From contig JANQPW010000301.1 of assembly GCA_028285285.1 (NCBI GenBank), forward strand, positions 1-9,170: a stretch of DNA of 9,170 nucleotides, given 5' to 3'. Below, piece after piece: positions 7,320-9,170 of this stretch (within the stretch, counting starts at the first letter, position 1; the number at the start of each line of letters is the position of its first letter). This DNA comes from Silvanigrellales bacterium (GTDB taxonomy: Bacteria > Bdellovibrionota_B > Oligoflexia > Silvanigrellales > Silvanigrellaceae). Both the position numbers and the translations under genes were made by a program. The notes below the pieces were generated by a model. It was not told where the DNA came from. It ran no database searches and saw nothing but the letters and a program-made list of their open reading frames with translations.

Positions 7320-7960
7320 CTCGGGCGTGGGGGCGTTTCGATCTTGTCGCAACCGGGTTGGGGCCGCACTCGTGTGCATGCGCTGAGCACCAGATAGGGT
7401 TTGTCGGCAAGGGCTGTCAAAATGCTGTGAGCTTCGCTCATTGAGAGATCTTTTTTGAAGATGTTCTGTTGATCGGAGCCAGTGCTATTTCCCAGATTTT
7501 TGCTGAGGTCTTTCTCTTCTGCCGCAAGTGATGCCACTCGTCCCACAGAGCAAAAGTCAATATGTGTCAGGGCGCCCCGTGCCTTCACGGAGTTCATGTC
7601 TTGATGGGAGCCAATTTCCCGACCGATGTGGCTTTCAGGGCCAATGATCTCGCGAACCCGTGTGTAAGACTCCGGACAGCGGGTGAAAAGAACTCCATTT
7701 GCGCCGCTGCGAAGGTTGAGCAGAACGTCATCAACAACCAGGCAATTCACTTTGTTTTGCCGACAATGCTCAGAGAGCTCTCGCATCACTGCAAGCGCCG
7801 ATGGTGTGACCCGAAAAGGAGGTCGGGCCACCACTGTGGTGGCCCCGTGGGCTATGGCCAGGGAGCAGTCTCGCAAAAAGCTGTCAGCCGCCGAGCTGTG
7901 CCGGTCGCCGGGGAGTATTGCAAAGCAGCACTGCCGTAGGGAATTTCTAATATCTGGCAT
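7262..7960 (-). CDS. Degenerate thiamine-phosphate synthase-like (ThiE/TenI fold) protein
   Basis: A 232-residue protein whose first two thirds follow the ThiE/TenI TIM-barrel order: a CFAILPGD first strand (residues 12-19), GATTVVARPPF (39-49, in the place of ThiE VTLVQLREK), CLVVDDVLLNLRSGANGVLF (73-92, in the place of the IINDRxxLALxxGADGVHLG block), IGPESHIGREIGSHQDMNSVKARGA (106-130) and HIDFCSVG (133-140, in the place of ADYIGFGPVF). Against ThiE the arginine of REK and one Asp of NDR are kept, but the lysine, the Asn, the Asp of the GQxD loop and the TxTK phosphate loop appear lost. After KPYLVLSA (about 197-204) the usual GGI strand and last barrel segment are replaced by a Pro/Ser/Arg-rich tail. 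It is therefore unlikely to make thiamine phosphate; the true role is unknown. The ATG at 7960 has AAGGAG 7 nt upstream. It lies 121 bp downstream of truB, with no THI-box or other thi gene nearby. Confidence 0.7.
   Translation of the reverse strand: MPDIRNSLRQCCFAILPGDRHSSAADSFLRDCSLAIAHGATTVVARPPFRVTPSALAVMRELSEHCRQNKVNCLVVDDVLLNLRSGANGVLFTRCPESYTRVREIIGPESHIGREIGSHQDMNSVKARGALTHIDFCSVGRVASLAAEEKDLSKNLGNSTGSDQQNIFKKDLSMSEAHSILTALADKPYLVLSACTRVRPQPGCDKIETPPRPSQSASILTDRRKTSSMSLS
7825..7845. repeat. 21-nt perfect interrupted palindrome inside the ThiE-like gene
   Basis: Two 10-base arms, GGGCCACCAC and GTGGTGGCCC, are exact reverse complements around a single T at 7835. As RNA it could form a GC-rich stem of about 8 bp with a 5-nt loop. 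It encodes the Ala-Thr-Thr-Val-Val-Ala strand of the ThiE-like protein, whose codons are themselves mirror-complementary, so coding coincidence is a fair explanation. No T-run follows on either strand, so it is not a standard terminator. Confidence 0.6.
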
Positions 7961-7967
7961 ACCAAGG

Positions 7968-7973
7968 CTCCTT
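7968..7973 (-). promoter_or_regulatory. Ribosome binding site fixing the ThiE-like start
   Basis: AAGGAG on the minus strand lies 7 nt before the ATG at 7960. It falls within a small inverted repeat (CAAG, loop GAGC, CTTG) that could partly hide it. The frame is open to a TTG at 7981, but that codon has no site of its own. Confidence 0.6.
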
Positions 7974-8024
7974 GTGCACAAAGGGTGCCGGTCCGCGTCA
8001 TCTTCTCCGAGCGTCTGTTTGATC

Positions 8025-8053
8025 CTTATAGTTTATTCTACACTTAAAATCCA
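8025..8053 (-). promoter_or_regulatory. Possible promoter for the ThiE-like gene
   Basis: Between truB and the ThiE-like gene lies a short AT-rich patch. On the minus strand TGGATT (3/6) is followed after 17 bases by TATAAG (5/6); TAGAAT at 8035-8040 is an alternative -10. A start near 8018 would give a leader of about 58 nt. Read-through from truB is equally possible, since I see no clear terminator after truB. Confidence 0.3.
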
Positions 8054-8081
8054 GAGCACCCTTGGCGCAGGTGGCCGGGCT

Positions 8082-9077
8082 TTAGTGGCAAGGGGAGCCT
8101 TCTGGAGAGGATCGGATCTTCTTCATGGGCTGGAGGCGCCCAAGAGGGGGAGCTGATCCTTCGGCCTGGAGTTTTGCCAAAAAAGAGCTTTTTTTTGTTG
8201 AAATGAAAACACACTGCCCGAGAGACTGTTGGCTCAGGGGCTTGGACAGATCCAAACCCCACTCCCTGAGAAGAGTGAGGGGGGCAAGAATGTGGTTCCC
8301 AGAGTCAATTCGTTTGGAAAAATCAGACTCTTCCGGAACCTGCAGCACGGCAACTTTGGAGAAAACTTCTTCCGGTGACAGCAATTGCTGCCGCAGGCGA
8401 CACTCCCAAGCTTCGGGTTGCTTGAGATCTGCTGTTGACAACGAAAGGCACTGGCCGATGTCCCAACGTCCCACTGCGGAGCGCTCCAGCTGCGAGCAGT
8501 GCCCGACAGTCCCCAGCTTCCGAGCGATATCACGGGCCAGGCATCGCACGTAAGTCCCCTTTGAGCATGACACCCGGAGTGAAATATCGTTGGTTCCCGG
8601 CCTTTCCTTGAGATGATCAACGGTCTCCAAACCATAGACAGTCACATGTCTTGCCTTCGATTCGATATCGAACCCAAGGTGGCCCTGTGTGCGCATGTAT
8701 TCATAGAGGGGTCGGCCATTGTGTTTCAGAGCGGAGTAGGTGGGGGGAACCTGTCGGATATCTCCTCTGAACTCGCGCAACACCTGCTCCAACTGTGCAG
8801 GAGTAAAGTCTGGTACGGGCGCTTCTGAGACAACTTGCCCAGACGGGTCGAGTGTGTCTGTTTCTTTCCCTAGGGCAATGGAAAAGGTGTAAGTTTTGTC
8901 TCCCGTGTGGAGTTCGTCTGCAAGACGGGTCATGCCCCCAACCATGAGAGGAAGCACCCCTGTTGCAAAGGGATCAAGGGTGCCGAGGTGCCCGACCTTC
9001 GAAATGCCAAGAGCACGACGCACAAAGCCAACAACTGCGTGACTGGTCACTCCAGCTGGTTTGTTGAGCAGCAACAA
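8082..9077 (-). CDS. truB: tRNA pseudouridine(55) synthase TruB
   Basis: Converts U55 in the T-loop of nearly all tRNAs to pseudouridine and also helps tRNA folding. At 331 residues it is slightly longer than E. coli TruB (314). It begins with the family's LLLNKPAGVTSH (residues 2-13). The catalytic motif GHLGTLDPFATGVLPL (29-44) holds Asp35, the nucleophile. KTYTF (61-65) supplies the conserved active-site tyrosine, and SCSKGTYVRCLARDIA is the late conserved block. VPPTYSALK (in the centre) is also typical. The C-terminal ~80 residues form the variable RNA-binding end. The start is unusual: no ATG or GTG exists between an in-frame TAG at 9111-9113 and the conserved N-terminus, so TTG at 9077 (or 9074) is the only start of common type, with no clear Shine-Dalgarno. 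It is expected to sit in the nusA-infB-rbfA-truB neighbourhood, most of which would lie beyond the right edge. Confidence 0.96.
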   Translation of the reverse strand: MLLLNKPAGVTSHAVVGFVRRALGISKVGHLGTLDPFATGVLPLMVGGMTRLADELHTGDKTYTFSIALGKETDTLDPSGQVVSEAPVPDFTPAQLEQVLREFRGDIRQVPPTYSALKHNGRPLYEYMRTQGHLGFDIESKARHVTVYGLETVDHLKERPGTNDISLRVSCSKGTYVRCLARDIARKLGTVGHCSQLERSAVGRWDIGQCLSLSTADLKQPEAWECRLRQQLLSPEEVFSKVAVLQVPEESDFSKRIDSGNHILAPLTLLREWGLDLSKPLSQQSLGQCVFISTKKSSFLAKLQAEGSAPPLGRLQPMKKIRSSPEGSPCH

Positions 9078-9119
9078 TCCCGGCGAAACAAGGCTACTCT
9101 TCTTTGAGGGCTACAAGGC

Positions 9120-9170
9120 TCAATTGTCTCCAGCTTCAGCAGTTGACTCTGGAGTTTCGGTCTCCCGGTT
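9120..9170 (-). CDS. Possible 3' end of an upstream gene (candidate rbfA), partial
   Basis: On the minus strand the frame entering from the right edge reads 16 polar, acidic residues, NRETETPESTAEAGDN, then TGA at 9120-9122, 42 bp before the TTG start of truB. In many bacteria rbfA precedes truB, and a loose acidic tail would suit its C-terminus, but nothing diagnostic of RbfA is visible. A second frame is also open here (TGRPKLQSQLLKLETIE onward), so the reading frame itself is not certain. Confidence 0.35.
   Translation of the reverse strand, partial: NRETETPESTAEAGDN

Noticed and set aside
7961..8081. TPP riboswitch before the ThiE-like gene
   Set aside because: No THI-box core is visible in the 121-bp gap.

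Overview
The window looks like a stretch of ordinary chromosome from a Gram-negative bacterium of moderate GC content. The genes are closely packed, start codons are often GTG or TTG, and most starts have a purine-rich Shine-Dalgarno sequence about 7 nt upstream. Ergothioneine genes together with an oligoribonuclease (Orn), a valyl-tRNA synthetase with a Cys4 cluster and a soluble PP2C phosphatase would fit a Bdellovibrionota/Myxococcota-type or other proteobacterial lineage. That placement is inference; no gene here fixes the taxon. I see no mobile element, CRISPR array, tRNA or rRNA.

Left block, minus strand (reading right to left from about 2970 to 1): a soluble PP2C-type Ser/Thr phosphatase, then a 289-bp gap carrying a good sigma70-like promoter and a leader of about 240 nt, then egtD (histidine trimethyltransferase) and egtB (hercynine/thiol sulfoxide synthase, cut off by the window edge). 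EgtD makes hercynine from histidine and SAM. EgtB then joins it to cysteine or gamma-glutamylcysteine, so the pair covers the first committed steps of ergothioneine synthesis.

Middle block, plus strand: valS, orn and a gene for a leucine-rich-repeat protein run in the same direction from a 202-bp divergent region shared with the phosphatase gene. valS and orn are separated by one base; the LRR gene follows after 37 bp. This is probably one transcription unit.

Right block, minus strand: truB (tRNA Psi55 synthase), preceded at the window edge by what may be the last codons of another gene, and followed by a gene for a degenerate ThiE/TenI-like TIM-barrel protein. The 3' end of that gene overlaps the 3' end of the LRR gene tail to tail by 58 bp.

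Most of the window is housekeeping. The parts most worth a second look are the active-site-depleted ThiE-like protein with its atypical C-terminus and convergent overlap, the long egtD leader, the orn-linked SDS22-like LRR protein, the truB start that has only TTG available, and a 21-nt near-perfect palindrome inside the ThiE-like gene. I found no convincing evidence of a wholly new multi-gene system.
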